Below are positions 1 through 10,262 of a stretch of DNA of 64,000 nt, piece after piece. The DNA is from Pseudomonas thivervalensis (lineage in GTDB: Bacteria; Pseudomonadota; Gammaproteobacteria; Pseudomonadales; Pseudomonadaceae), in NCBI RefSeq assembly GCF_001269655.1, contig NZ_LHVE01000020.1, positions 558,001-622,000 on the forward strand, given 5' to 3'. Every line of letters starts with the position of its first letter. Position 1 is the stretch's first letter. The translations under genes were made by a program, and so were the position numbers. Under the pieces are notes generated by a model. It was not told the origin of the DNA and did not search any database. It was given only the letters and a program-made list of their open reading frames with translations.

Positions 1-15
1 CCAGAGCTGTATCCT

Positions 16-582
16 ATGAACGATGTTGAAAAGGCCGAAACGGTCTCCTACACGCTGCGCAATTTGAGCAGCAGCCTGGACAAGACCATCGCCGCTGTGG
101 CCAATACGCTTGGCAAATCGAAAAACACCTTGATCCTTGAGACGTTGGAGCGGGAGTTTTACAACTACATCTCCACCTATGCCCGGTCGAATTTGCTGGT
201 TTCGGCGATGGATGCCGAGCTGGCGAAAAAATTCGGAATCGAGATTCTTTCGGAATGGTATGAAAGCGAGCACACCATCCAGTACGACCGTTACCTCAGC
301 ACCAAACTGAAGCTGGATAGCATCGATAAAGTGGATGCCGTGTTTAAAGGGAACCTCCCATTGCTTGAACTGCGCGCCCAGCAGCTAGTAAATAAGGGTT
401 ACATGCGACTGCCACGGGGCATCTCCTTGACGTTTGCCCTGTTCATTGAGATCGCCAAGCAAAAGGACGAGGCTCTGATTCACGAGATTCGCAAAGGGCT
501 GTTCGGAATCACCAAGGACTTCTACGAGTCCTTGAACGAAATTCGTGCTGCCCTCTCGCTTCCCGCCATCAAGCCCCAATGA
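16..582 (+). CDS. Hypothetical protein with ribbon-helix-helix-like N-terminus
   Basis: The 188-residue product is not a family I recognise. Residues 8-50 (a short strand-like segment, then SLDKTIAAVANTLGKSKNTL and a helix) have the look of a CopG/Arc ribbon-helix-helix DNA-binding domain. The rest is charged and helical, with no signal peptide or membrane segment. The frame is open all the way to the left edge (codons for P-E-L-Y-P precede the ATG) and no good Shine-Dalgarno is visible, so the true start may lie outside the window. An imperfect GC hairpin follows the stop codon. A DNA-binding role is inference from the N-terminal pattern only. Confidence 0.6.
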   Translation: MNDVEKAETVSYTLRNLSSSLDKTIAAVANTLGKSKNTLILETLEREFYNYISTYARSNLLVSAMDAELAKKFGIEILSEWYESEHTIQYDRYLSTKLKLDSIDKVDAVFKGNLPLLELRAQQLVNKGYMRLPRGISLTFALFIEIAKQKDEALIHEIRKGLFGITKDFYESLNEIRAALSLPAIKPQ

Positions 583-597
583 TTGAAAAGATGCACT

Positions 598-632
598 GAA
601 TGGCCGGTCTCTCCAGGGGGGCCCGGTCATTC
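598..632. terminator. Terminator-like hairpin
   Basis: GAATGGCCGG and CCGGTCATTC pair as a 10-bp stem with one mismatch around a 15-nt loop, about 15 bases after the first gene's stop. The trailing sequence is only weakly T-rich (ATTTAC), so termination is plausible but not certain. The rest of 583-861 holds no gene; it includes the promoter region of the deacetylase gene. Confidence 0.35.
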
Positions 633-861
633 ATTTACTCGTCTCCTTTCCCCTAAGCACGCGTGTTCGCTGCGACTTTTCAAAACCTCTCAAGCCAACG
701 GCCCGTATGCCCCAACCCCGCGCACACCCGCGCCAACAAGGGGCGATTTACGGTCAAATTTATTGGCCATTTAGATCCCCTTTTGGCCTCTCCTGCCGTT
801 CTCCAAAACCCCGTACACCGCAAGACTGTATTCAAACCGACCAGCCTTGCGGAGAACAAAA

Positions 862-1893
862 ATGCTGACGATCTACTCAGACGATCACCACCTGCACCAC
901 GGCCGCTGCGAGTTGATGGACGGGCAACTGATGCCCTGTTTCGAGATGCCGTCGCGGGCCGATCATGTGTTGGAGCGGGTCAAGGCGCAGGGGCTGGGGC
1001 CGGTGGAGGCGCCGCAGGATTTTGGCTTGGGGCCGATCCAGCGTATCCACAGTGCGGCGTACCTGGAATTTTTCAAAGGCGCCTGGGACCGCTGGGCCAA
1101 GTACAACCGCGAGGGCGATTTGTTGCCCTTCACCTGGCCGGCGCGGACCTTTCGCACGATCATCCCCACCAGCCTGCACGGCCAACTGGGTTATTACAGC
1201 TTCGACGCCGGCGCGCCGATCACCGCTGGCACTTGGCAGGCGGCCTACAGCGCCGCGCAAGTGGCCCTCACCGCCCAGGCGGACATCCAGCGTGGTGCGC
1301 GCAGTGCCTTTGCCTTGTGCCGCCCACCGGGGCACCACGCCGCCGGGGACTTGATGGGCGGTTATTGCTACCTCAACAACGCGGCCATCGCCGCCCAGGC
1401 CTTTCTCGACCAGGGCCATAAGAAGGTTGCGATCCTGGATGTGGATTACCACCACGGCAACGGCACCCAATCGATTTTCTATGAGCGCAGCGACGTGTTG
1501 TTTGCGTCGATCCACGGCCATCCAGAGGCGGAGTTTCCGTTTTTCCTGGGTTATGCCGACGAGCATGGCGAGGGCGAAGGTGAGGGTTTCAATTTCAACT
1601 ACCCTTTGCCAGCCGGCTCAGGCTGGGACACCTGGAGCGCGGCGCTGGAGCAGGCCTGCGGGCAAATCCGCGGTTACGACGCCGATGTCATCGTCGTGTC
1701 CCTGGGCGTGGACACGTTCAAGGATGACCCCATTTCGCAATTCAAGCTCGACAGCCCGGACTACCTGGCGATGGGCAAGCGCATCGCGGCGCTCGGCAAG
1801 CCGACGCTGTTTGTGATGGAAGGCGGTTACGCGGTGGCAGAAATCGGCATCAATGCCGTGAACGTTCTTGAAGGTTTCCAAAGCGCCCCATGA
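862..1893 (+). CDS. aphA: Acetylpolyamine amidohydrolase (histone deacetylase family)
   Basis: This 343-residue class II HDAC-like zinc hydrolase removes acetyl groups from acetylated polyamines such as acetylputrescine and acetylcadaverine. The active-site residues fall where they do in the characterised Mycoplana APAH: the HH pair at 158-159 (RPPGHHAAG), zinc ligands D195 and H197 in DVDYHHGNG, D284 in GVDTF and the catalytic tyrosine Y323 in EGGY. Start: ATG at 862, preceded by GGAG at 851. It overlaps or nearly abuts a polyamine-binding protein gene, the same pairing as PA1409-PA1410 of P. aeruginosa (from memory), so the two probably form one operon for uptake and deacetylation of acetylpolyamines. 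Confidence 0.93.
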   Translation: MLTIYSDDHHLHHGRCELMDGQLMPCFEMPSRADHVLERVKAQGLGPVEAPQDFGLGPIQRIHSAAYLEFFKGAWDRWAKYNREGDLLPFTWPARTFRTIIPTSLHGQLGYYSFDAGAPITAGTWQAAYSAAQVALTAQADIQRGARSAFALCRPPGHHAAGDLMGGYCYLNNAAIAAQAFLDQGHKKVAILDVDYHHGNGTQSIFYERSDVLFASIHGHPEAEFPFFLGYADEHGEGEGEGFNFNYPLPAGSGWDTWSAALEQACGQIRGYDADVIVVSLGVDTFKDDPISQFKLDSPDYLAMGKRIAALGKPTLFVMEGGYAVAEIGINAVNVLEGFQSAP

Positions 1894-1904
1894 GGAACAA
1901 CAGC

Positions 1905-3005
1905 ATGAACAGACTCAAGCGTTTAATGGCCCCAGCCGTGTGCGCCGCGCTGCTTTGCGGCGCTGCCCAGGCCGAGGAGCGCACCTTGCGCGTCTACAAC
2001 TGGTTCGACTACATCACGCCCAAGGCCCTGGAGGATTTCAAGGCGCAGAACAGCCAGGTCAAGCTGGTCTACGACATCTTCGACACCAACGAGGCCCTGG
2101 AGGCCAAGCTGCTGACGGGCAACTCCGGCTATGACGTGGTGGTGCCGTCCAACGTGTTCCTGGCCAAGCAGATCGAAGCCGGAGTGTTCCAGCCCCTGGA
2201 CCGCAGCAAGCTGCCGAACTGGAACCACCTCGACCCCAAGCTGATGAAGCTGATCGAGGCCAACGACCCGGGCAACAAGTTCGCCGTGCCCTACATGTAC
2301 GGCACCATCCTGATCGGCTTCAACCCGGACAAGGTCAAGGCCGCCCTCGGCGATAACGCGCCGGTGGACAGTTGGGACCTGATCTTCAAGGAAGAGAACA
2401 TCAGCAAGCTCAAGCAGTGCGGCGTGGCGCTGCTCGATTCGCCGTCGGAGATCCTGCCCCTGGCCTTGCAGCACCTGGGCCTGGACCCCAACAGCAAGCA
2501 GCCGGCGGACTACGCCAAGGCCGAGGCGCTGATGATGAAGGTGCGCCCGTACATCACCTATTTCCACTCGTCCAAGTACATGGCCGACATCGCCAACGGT
2601 GATATCTGCGTGGCGGTGGGCTATTCCGGCAGCTTCTCCCAGGCGGCCAACCGGGCCAAGGAAGCCAAGAACGGTGTGACGGTGGACATGCGCTTGCCCA
2701 AGGAAGGCGCGCCGATCTGGTTCGACATGCTCGCGATCCCCAAAGGCGCGAAAAACCCGGACGACGCCTACACCTTCATCAACTATTTGCTGCAACCGCA
2801 GGTGATTGCGCCGATCAGCGATTTTGTCGGTTATCCGAACCCGAACAAGGACGCTACCGAGAAGGTGGACCCGGCGATTCGCGGCAATCCCAACCTGTAC
2901 CCGACTGAAGCGGCCATGACCACGCTCTACACGTTGCAACCGTTGCCCAGGGATGCCGAGCGTGCGCGGACGCGGGCCTGGACGCGGATTAAATCGGGGC
3001 AGTGA
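1905..3005 (+). CDS. Periplasmic polyamine-binding protein (PotF/PotD-like)
   Basis: This is the solute-binding protein of a spermidine/putrescine-type ABC transporter (366 residues). An N-terminal signal peptide (KRLMAPAVCAALLCGAAQA, then EE) is followed by the family hallmark LRVYNWFDYITPKALEDF, the YDVVVPSN ligand-binding segment and AVPYMYGTILIGFN. I prefer ATG 1905 because AGGA lies 8 nt upstream; an ATG at 1890 would overlap the deacetylase stop as ATGA. No ATPase or permease is adjacent, so it presumably serves a transporter encoded elsewhere. Pairing with AphA suggests specificity for acetylated polyamines (inference). Confidence 0.9.
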   Translation: MNRLKRLMAPAVCAALLCGAAQAEERTLRVYNWFDYITPKALEDFKAQNSQVKLVYDIFDTNEALEAKLLTGNSGYDVVVPSNVFLAKQIEAGVFQPLDRSKLPNWNHLDPKLMKLIEANDPGNKFAVPYMYGTILIGFNPDKVKAALGDNAPVDSWDLIFKEENISKLKQCGVALLDSPSEILPLALQHLGLDPNSKQPADYAKAEALMMKVRPYITYFHSSKYMADIANGDICVAVGYSGSFSQAANRAKEAKNGVTVDMRLPKEGAPIWFDMLAIPKGAKNPDDAYTFINYLLQPQVIAPISDFVGYPNPNKDATEKVDPAIRGNPNLYPTEAAMTTLYTLQPLPRDAERARTRAWTRIKSGQ

Positions 3006-3035
3006 GGTTGACTGCTTTGTGAGCGCTTTGCGCTC

Positions 3036-3061
3036 AAGCGGGAGCAAGCTCCCTCGCCACG
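3036..3061. repeat. Single REP element
   Basis: AAGCGGGAGCAAGCTCCCTC followed by GCCACGG is one copy of the Pseudomonas REP palindrome found as pairs elsewhere in this window. It lies between the polyamine-binding protein gene and the giant toxin gene, directly after a small perfect hairpin (GAGCGC-TTT-GCGCTC, 3021-3035). Confidence 0.75.
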
Positions 3062-3181
3062 GGTCAAGTGAACCCAGGCGCTATACATAGTTACCACCTT
3101 CCCTGGCTTGTGCCGCCCTAGCATGGATTTCCCAAGCGTTTCGCTGCGGGACTCCACGTCGCACAAGTCAGGGAGACTTCG

Positions 3182-6100
3182 ATGACACAAACCTCTACCG
3201 CCACCCGCCTCAAGCCCGCCACCGACCCCAAGGACGCCGTGCTCAATCGGTTGCTCGCCGGCCCCACTTACCCCGAGGTGGCCGCTATTCTCTTGCGGGA
3301 CGGCCTCAAGAAGCTCTATCCCACGCTCAATCTTGATCCTCACACCACCGTGGTCGGCGAGCCGGCGTGGGACATCGTCGGCGACGAAATCGTCGAACGC
3401 CAGACGCGCTACGAAACCCTCAGCGACATGCTCGCCGGGCTGGTGAACGACAGCGGCCCGACGCTGCTGATCGAAGGGCTGCATTTTCTGACCCAGCTCC
3501 CGCTCACGTCCCCCGACGTGCATTTGCCGGTGCGCATCGACCAGATCGGGCGGCTGCTCAATGAGCTGCAACCGGCCATGTTGACGGCCTGCCAGGAACA
3601 GCAATTGGCTTATTGGAATGCCTCGGTGGGCGATGCCGGCCCGCGCTGGCATGAACTCTCCAGTGCGCTGCGCACGGCCTGGGACGTCCGGCGGGTCAAG
3701 GGTTGGAGCGAGGCTGAATGCGCCATGGCCCGGCATCTGTTTCGTTATCCCGACCGGCAAGGCCGCCAGGACAATAACCTCTATGACGCCCACGCCTATT
3801 TGATCGACATCGATGGCATCGACGGCGACCAAGTGCAGCGCATGAGTGACAACACCATCGTGGTGCTGATCGGCAAGATCGACGACAAGGAGGTCATCCT
3901 TAAATACTCGATCGTCAACGGCTATGAACGGTTCGAGACCCAGCAGGCGTTGGGGCAATCGCTCTCGGCCCATTTGGGCCCGGACAGCTACCGGAAAATC
4001 CAATGGCGGCTGTATGAGCCCGACGGCAACATCTTCGATTACAAGGCCTGCGGGATGATCGCCGAGCAGGTCAAGATCATCGGTGTCTCCAACGTCCCGG
4101 ACGTGTTGACGTTCCGCGAAACCAGCCAGTCCCCCAGCGTGGATGCCAATGACGACATTGTGGAGACCTGGTTCCAGAAACAGATGCCCCATTGGTTGCT
4201 GGCGGCCTCGCCCTCCGATCAGGTGCTGTTCGCCCAGCACATGAAAAACCTGTCGATCCTGAGTCACACCCATGCCGGCAAAACCTACCTGGACGATATT
4301 CCCTCCCTCAAGGCCTATGCGTTGAACGCCCTGCAAACCCAGATGACGGCCGACCATGCCGACGCCTCGAAGCTCGATCTGGAAGCAATCGAGATCGAGG
4401 TGCGCAGCCCGGTGATCTGGGGGAGTTTCGTGGTGCCCGGTCGGATCGACACCAGCCGCTTCAGCCTCGTGGAGCTGGCCTTGCAAAACCTGATCGCACT
4501 CCCGCTCGGCAATAAGACCGTCAAGTTCCAGGACGGTACGGAACTGCCCGAATGGATGACCGTCGCCTACCTCGAAAACCTGATCACCCAAGTCGATATC
4601 GGTCGCGTTTATCCCGAGCTGGTCAAAAGCAAGTTGCTCGACGATCCAACAGAATCGGCCAGCCGCGAAAAACTCTACACCGCCCAGTTGCGCATCCAGC
4701 TGCCGATGCTGGCACTGGAAGGCAAGATTCGCGGCCAGGGTAACCTCGACGAAAAGGGTTACCGTTACGTCGCGGCGCTGATGGAGCCTGACGAAGCCGA
4801 TCGCAAGGTGGACGGCAACCTCATCGTCCTGCGCCAACTGGCCTTCGTCCCGGAGCTGCAACTGGGCAGTTCGCAGGACGTGGTCACCAACATGTTCGTC
4901 ATCGGCCCCCAGGATTCGAACGCCGGGCCCTGCCTGCTGTACCGACCGATGCTTGACCCGCAGTTGTGCCAATACCCGTCGTTCAGCAATTTGCTGTATG
5001 CGATCAGGCAAACGCCGGTCTTGCGCCAATCAGTGCTGGCCTGGTTGCCCGATGGGGTGCGTGACGATTACGGCCGATACGTGTTCCCGGACCTGCTGCC
5101 CTCCCCCTGGAGCATCGTCGCGTTCGTGGCCGCGCCATTGTCGTCCCTGGCCAATAGCGGCCCCGTTGGTTTGACCGACAAGACCCTGGGCGCGGATTTC
5201 CTGCCGCTATTGTTCAAAGCCAATGCCAATGCCCTGGTCGAATTGGCCGATCGGGAATCGATCTCCAATCGCGAGAATCGCTGGCAAACCCTTAAACGGG
5301 CCGGCTGGCTGATCCTCAACCTCGCCTTGCCCTACTTGGGAACAGCCGTGGGCACCGCCACGTGGCTCTGGCAGATCCTGGACGACATGGAAAAGCTGAC
5401 CCAGACCCGCGAAGGGGCCGACCGCCAAGCCAAGTGGGAGACGTTCACCGACCTGCTATTGAACATCGCTTTGGCGATCATTACCCACACCCTTGAGAGC
5501 GCCAGGACCGCCCGCCGTCCGCGCCGGCCCGAGGCCCCGGAAGTACCGGAGGTGGTACGCGAATTGGAAAGCCTGCCGAAACCCAAACCCGAACTCGTGA
5601 TAGAGCAACTTTCGCCCCTGGCCAGCACCGCATTGCCGACCGAGCACTACGAGACCATTCGTTCCAGCGGTGCGCTGATGGGCCGGTCGAGGGAGAGCGC
5701 CAAGCTGCTGGACAGCTTCAGCGTCGAAGCGCCCCAAGACCCTGGCCAACGCCAGACCGAGGGCGCGCTCAAGGGGCTCTACGAGCAGAATGGGGACTGG
5801 CACGCCAACCTGGCCGGCCAATGGTTCAAGGTGCTGGTCGAGGGGGAACAGGTGTCCATCATCGATAGCAAAGACCCTACGCGCGCCGGCCCGCCGCTGA
5901 TGAATGACATCCACGGCGAATGGCACATCGATACGCGTTTGCGAATCCGCGGCAGCGGATCGCAAGGCGTCAGGCAGAAAGTCATCGCCGATGCGAAACG
6001 TCACCGGATCAGCCTGCTGCTCGAACTGAACCTGTTCGAAGCCAAGAAACCCCAGCACCAGAAGCTGCTGACGATGCAGGCGCAGGAAATGAACGAGGCG

Positions 6101-9100
6101 ACCGGCGCGGCCAAGGAGACCAAGCGCGACGTATACGTCAGTACCTTGAAAGCCCAGCGGGCAAGCTACGAGCAAGCCTTGCAAATCCTGTTGGAGTGGC
6201 CGGTATTCCAGTCGCGGCCCGACTACCCTCGAACCCGACTCGGCTATTTGATCGATATCGATGAAGTGGACGGCGATACGGTCAGCCGCGCGAACGAAAA
6301 CTCGATCGTGGTCTTGATCGGAAAGGTCGCCGGCAAAGAAGTCATCCTGATGTACTCGCTGCGCAACGGTTATGAGAAGTTCGACTCACAAGACGCGCTG
6401 GGGCGATCCCTCCCGACGCATCTGAACACCGTCAACCGCACAAAACTCCAATGGCGGCTGTACGAACCCGACGGCAATGTGTTCGATCACAAGGCCTGCG
6501 GGTTGATCGCCATGCAGGTCAAAATCATCGGGGATCCCGGTTACCTGGAAGGCTTGATCGCCGACGAGAGTGAACAGGCTGACAACAACGGACCGGACAG
6601 CACTAACGGACCTACCGGGGACTGGTTCGAGAAACAGATTCCCGAGTGGCTGCAGGCCGCGTCGACCTCCGATCAGTTCCTGTTCGCCCAACACCTGAAA
6701 AATCTCTCGGCGCTGAGCAGCGCCCATGCCGGCAAGACCTACCTGGAGGGTATTCCCGCCATCAAGCAGTACGCGTTGAACCGACTGACGCAGCAGATGC
6801 AATCGGACCATGCCGACGCCTCGACCCTCGACCTGGAAAACATCGAGATCCAGATACGCAGCCCCGTCGTCTGGGGGACTTTCGTGGTCCCCGGCAAAAT
6901 CGAAACCACTCGGTTCAGCCTCGTCGAGCTGGCCTTGCAAAACCTGATTGCGCTGCCCCTGGGGGACAAAACAGTTCGATCGGTCGATGGCCATGCATTA
7001 CCCGGGTGGATGACGGCCGATTACGTCGAAAGCCTCGTCACCACCGCCGACATCGGTCGGATTTATCCCGAGCTGATCAAAACCAAACTACTCGACGATC
7101 CGGCCGAATCGACCCGGCGTGAAAACCTCTACACCGCTCAGTTATGCATCCAGTTACCGATGCTGGCGCTGGAGAGCAAAATCCGTGGGGTGGGAGACAT
7201 CGATGAGCGCGGTTATCGCTATGTCGCTGCGGTGATGGAACCCAAGGCGTCCGATCGCCAGGTCGATGGGCAAGCCATCGTCCTGCGCCCATTGGCGTTC
7301 GAATCCAAGCACTCGTTGGGCACCTCGGCCGACGTCGTGACCAACATGTTCATCATCGGCCCGCACGATCCGAATGCCGGTCCCTGCCTGCTGTATCGAC
7401 CGTTGCTTGAGCCGCAACTGTGCCAGTACCCGTCGTTCAGCAACCTGATCTACGCCATCAGGCAAACGCCTTCCTTGCGCCAATCGGTACTGGCGTGGCT
7501 ACCCGATGGCGTGCGGGCAAGCTACAGCCGATTCGTTTTTCCGGGAGCCCTGCCTTCACCCTGGGCCATCGCGGAGTTTGCGGTAGACCCTGTGTCGTCC
7601 TGGTTCAATAGCACGCCCATCGGTTTGAGCGAGAAAACCCTGGGGGCTGATTTCCTGCCACGGCTGTTCAAAGCCAATGCCGATGCCCTGGTCGAGTTGG
7701 CCGATCGTCAATCGGTGTCCAACCGCGAAAATCGTTGGGCCACCTTCAAACAGGCAGGCTGGTTGATTTTCAACCTGGCACTGCCTTACCTGGGGACCGC
7801 CGTGGGCACTGCAGCCTGGCTCTGGCAAATCCTGGACGACCTGGAAACGTTGACGCAGAGCGACGAAGCAACGAGCCAAGCCAAGTGGGAAGCCTTCGTC
7901 GACGTGTTGCTGAACATGGCCATGGCGATCACCACCCACGCCATCGACCGCGCCAGGGAAAGCGCGGACAGCCGTCGACTGCAGGCGCCAGCGGTCGTCC
8001 ATGAACGGGTAAGCCCGACCCAATCTGAACGCGTGATCGAGAAGCTGGCCCCTTTTACGGACAAGAAACGTTCACCTGAGCACTACGAGGTCATCCACGC
8101 CAGCGGTGCCTTGACGGGCCAACCCGCCAAGCGCGCGAAGCTGCTTGAATCCTTCAGCGTGAACCCACCCGACAACGCCGAACAACCCATGATCGAAGGC
8201 GCGCTCAAAGGGCTCTACGAGCAGCGAGGGAAGTGGTACGCAAAAATGGCCAACCAGTGGTTCAATGTGAAAGTGGAAGGCGAGCAAGTCTCCATCGTCG
8301 ATGGAAACGACCCCGCACGCACCGGTTCACCCCTGATCAACGATGCAGAGGGCGAATGGCGTGTCGACACGCGCCTGCGTTTGCGCGGCAGCGGGTCGAA
8401 AGGCGTCAGGCAAAAAGTCCTCGCGGAGGCGAAACGCCTCAGCGTCCAACTGCTTGCCGAGCTGAACCGGTTCGAGGAACGTAAAACCCAGGACCAGAAG
8501 CTGCTGACCATGAACGCCCAGGAAATGAACCAGGCTTCGGGCGCTTCCAGGGAGGCCAGGCACAAGGTTTATTTGAGCACCTTGAAAACACAGCGGGAAA
8601 GCTATGAAGAGGCGTTGGCGATATTGATCCAGTGGCCGGTCTTCCAATCAAGGCCCGACGCACCTCAGGCCCGGCTCGGTTACCTGAACGCGCAGATCAA
8701 CTTCACGTTCGAGGAGATCGACACCTTGCAGGAGCGATTCGCCCCCGCCCTGAAGACGGCCGTGGACATGACCACCTCGAACATCGAGAGCGTGGAACAA
8801 GCGCACGTCGATGCCGCCGACAGCATGATCAGGATCGGTGACGACATGATCGAGCGCCTGGATTACATGGAAACGCGCTTTTCCCGGCTGAGGAAGGTCG
8901 GGCGCGAAGGCGTTGAACTGCTCCGGCAACACCGGGCGAGGATGCCAGCCTACAAGAGCGATGCGATTCGGCTCATCCAGTTGGACATGTATCGCCACCT
9001 CTGCCTGTCACTGGAAAGCGTCAACGACCTGCCCGAAGGCTGGGCGGACATCAACCAGCTTGTCGACAACACCACGGTCGCTTTTCAAAGCTTGCACGAG

Positions 9101-10228
9101 GCCATCAATGAGCGAAGCGTGATCCGCCTGGACGAGCAGATCGACGCATTCGGCAGCCTGACGGAGCAGTTCACGGCCATCGAGGAGCACCGCCAATACC
9201 TGGCCGAGGAATACAAGGGCAGCGTCCGTGCAACGGAACTCAATCGACTGGGCAAGCAGATCGGTCTTCTTAAAGAACGGGCGGTGCGTCATCTGGTCCG
9301 CGCCCTCGACGAAAGAAGTAACCGGCGAAGCGAAGCCGGTCCTTACCAGGAACGCCCCAAGCCCAGGAAAAAATTCATCCGGGCGCGCTTCTGGGGGCTG
9401 GTCAGTGGCGAACCCCGTTTAACCAAGACCCGAGAAGAAACCGATTGGGTCGACGTCAAGCATCCGCTCACGAACCGAATCATCGCCACCTTCCACCGCA
9501 AGGAAACCGGCGAGTGGCTGCCCCATGTAAATACCGACACGCCGTTGGCCGTCCCGGTGCTGTCCACCAGCATCACCAAGGGCAAGGCCCTGCTCGACGG
9601 ATTGGCGGCGTTCAAGGCCCTGGTCGAGCAATACACGAAGCAGCCAGAGCGGTCGCCCAGCGGTATCGGCCTGATCCTGAACGCACACGCCAATAGAATG
9701 GAGAAGGTCGCCATCGCGATCACGAAAGGCCTGGACAATGCGGCAAACGAAACGGTTGGCCTCTCGGTGGAGCAACAACGGGTAGCGCAATCCACGCGCA
9801 CGGCACTCAAGAGGGCATCGAAAACCTTGCATGACGAAAGCTTCGAAACCGTGCTGAACGTCATCAAACAACGCCCGCCGACCATGAGCGACCTGCTCTG
9901 GCTTAAAAACCGAAACCAGGTCTTCATCACCAAGCAAAAGAATCGGCAACGTATCAAGATCCCCCGCCAGGGTTATCTCGACCGGTATGAGATCAAGGAC
10001 CTGAAAACCAATAGGCCCCTCTGGTTCGCCGACTTCCATTACTCAACGAGCTGGGTGCCGCCTCATGCGTTTCTTTCCGCGCGTTTGCGAACACCCGAGC
10101 AAGTCAATCAAGGGCTGGCCGTCGAATCCACCCAGGCACTCGACCAGCGCCAACTGATCGAGCATTACCGCAGCGAGATTGCAGTAGATCAGGCCAAAGA
10201 AGTGTTTTTTCCACAACAACTGTCATAA
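3182..10228 (+). CDS. Giant DUF6543 (dermonecrotic toxin-like) protein with internal duplication
   Basis: This 2348-residue protein belongs to the large Pseudomonas family annotated DUF6543 or dermonecrotic toxin-like; its activity is unknown. Layout: N-terminal region 1-205; copy A about 206-1021; copy B about 1022-1833; helical, coiled-coil-prone tail 1834-2348. Each copy has a conserved DUF6543 block (SDQ.LFAQH.KNLS to SLVELALQNLIALPLG) and a hydrophobic stretch (WLI.NLALPYLGTAVGTA.WLWQ, near 708 and 1527) that could be a membrane segment. Copy B starts at the same Y-L dipeptide at which copy B ends, which implies a clean tandem duplication; a single-copy ancestor would be about 1530 residues. 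There is no signal peptide. ATG 3182 is preceded by AGGGAGA. Toxin function is inferred from family name only. Confidence 0.8.
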   Translation: MTQTSTATRLKPATDPKDAVLNRLLAGPTYPEVAAILLRDGLKKLYPTLNLDPHTTVVGEPAWDIVGDEIVERQTRYETLSDMLAGLVNDSGPTLLIEGLHFLTQLPLTSPDVHLPVRIDQIGRLLNELQPAMLTACQEQQLAYWNASVGDAGPRWHELSSALRTAWDVRRVKGWSEAECAMARHLFRYPDRQGRQDNNLYDAHAYLIDIDGIDGDQVQRMSDNTIVVLIGKIDDKEVILKYSIVNGYERFETQQALGQSLSAHLGPDSYRKIQWRLYEPDGNIFDYKACGMIAEQVKIIGVSNVPDVLTFRETSQSPSVDANDDIVETWFQKQMPHWLLAASPSDQVLFAQHMKNLSILSHTHAGKTYLDDIPSLKAYALNALQTQMTADHADASKLDLEAIEIEVRSPVIWGSFVVPGRIDTSRFSLVELALQNLIALPLGNKTVKFQDGTELPEWMTVAYLENLITQVDIGRVYPELVKSKLLDDPTESASREKLYTAQLRIQLPMLALEGKIRGQGNLDEKGYRYVAALMEPDEADRKVDGNLIVLRQLAFVPELQLGSSQDVVTNMFVIGPQDSNAGPCLLYRPMLDPQLCQYPSFSNLLYAIRQTPVLRQSVLAWLPDGVRDDYGRYVFPDLLPSPWSIVAFVAAPLSSLANSGPVGLTDKTLGADFLPLLFKANANALVELADRESISNRENRWQTLKRAGWLILNLALPYLGTAVGTATWLWQILDDMEKLTQTREGADRQAKWETFTDLLLNIALAIITHTLESARTARRPRRPEAPEVPEVVRELESLPKPKPELVIEQLSPLASTALPTEHYETIRSSGALMGRSRESAKLLDSFSVEAPQDPGQRQTEGALKGLYEQNGDWHANLAGQWFKVLVEGEQVSIIDSKDPTRAGPPLMNDIHGEWHIDTRLRIRGSGSQGVRQKVIADAKRHRISLLLELNLFEAKKPQHQKLLTMQAQEMNEATGAAKETKRDVYVSTLKAQRASYEQALQILLEWPVFQSRPDYPRTRLGYLIDIDEVDGDTVSRANENSIVVLIGKVAGKEVILMYSLRNGYEKFDSQDALGRSLPTHLNTVNRTKLQWRLYEPDGNVFDHKACGLIAMQVKIIGDPGYLEGLIADESEQADNNGPDSTNGPTGDWFEKQIPEWLQAASTSDQFLFAQHLKNLSALSSAHAGKTYLEGIPAIKQYALNRLTQQMQSDHADASTLDLENIEIQIRSPVVWGTFVVPGKIETTRFSLVELALQNLIALPLGDKTVRSVDGHALPGWMTADYVESLVTTADIGRIYPELIKTKLLDDPAESTRRENLYTAQLCIQLPMLALESKIRGVGDIDERGYRYVAAVMEPKASDRQVDGQAIVLRPLAFESKHSLGTSADVVTNMFIIGPHDPNAGPCLLYRPLLEPQLCQYPSFSNLIYAIRQTPSLRQSVLAWLPDGVRASYSRFVFPGALPSPWAIAEFAVDPVSSWFNSTPIGLSEKTLGADFLPRLFKANADALVELADRQSVSNRENRWATFKQAGWLIFNLALPYLGTAVGTAAWLWQILDDLETLTQSDEATSQAKWEAFVDVLLNMAMAITTHAIDRARESADSRRLQAPAVVHERVSPTQSERVIEKLAPFTDKKRSPEHYEVIHASGALTGQPAKRAKLLESFSVNPPDNAEQPMIEGALKGLYEQRGKWYAKMANQWFNVKVEGEQVSIVDGNDPARTGSPLINDAEGEWRVDTRLRLRGSGSKGVRQKVLAEAKRLSVQLLAELNRFEERKTQDQKLLTMNAQEMNQASGASREARHKVYLSTLKTQRESYEEALAILIQWPVFQSRPDAPQARLGYLNAQINFTFEEIDTLQERFAPALKTAVDMTTSNIESVEQAHVDAADSMIRIGDDMIERLDYMETRFSRLRKVGREGVELLRQHRARMPAYKSDAIRLIQLDMYRHLCLSLESVNDLPEGWADINQLVDNTTVAFQSLHEAINERSVIRLDEQIDAFGSLTEQFTAIEEHRQYLAEEYKGSVRATELNRLGKQIGLLKERAVRHLVRALDERSNRRSEAGPYQERPKPRKKFIRARFWGLVSGEPRLTKTREETDWVDVKHPLTNRIIATFHRKETGEWLPHVNTDTPLAVPVLSTSITKGKALLDGLAAFKALVEQYTKQPERSPSGIGLILNAHANRMEKVAIAITKGLDNAANETVGLSVEQQRVAQSTRTALKRASKTLHDESFETVLNVIKQRPPTMSDLLWLKNRNQVFITKQKNRQRIKIPRQGYLDRYEIKDLKTNRPLWFADFHYSTSWVPPHAFLSARLRTPEQVNQGLAVESTQALDQRQLIEHYRSEIAVDQAKEVFFPQQLS

Positions 10229-10262
10229 CGGCCGGAACCCACGGATGACTTGGCGCCAGCCG

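Noticed and set aside
2927..5029. 700-codon open frame antisense to the first giant toxin gene and the polyamine-binding gene
   Set aside because: Spans two real genes and an intergenic REP, and has shadow composition.
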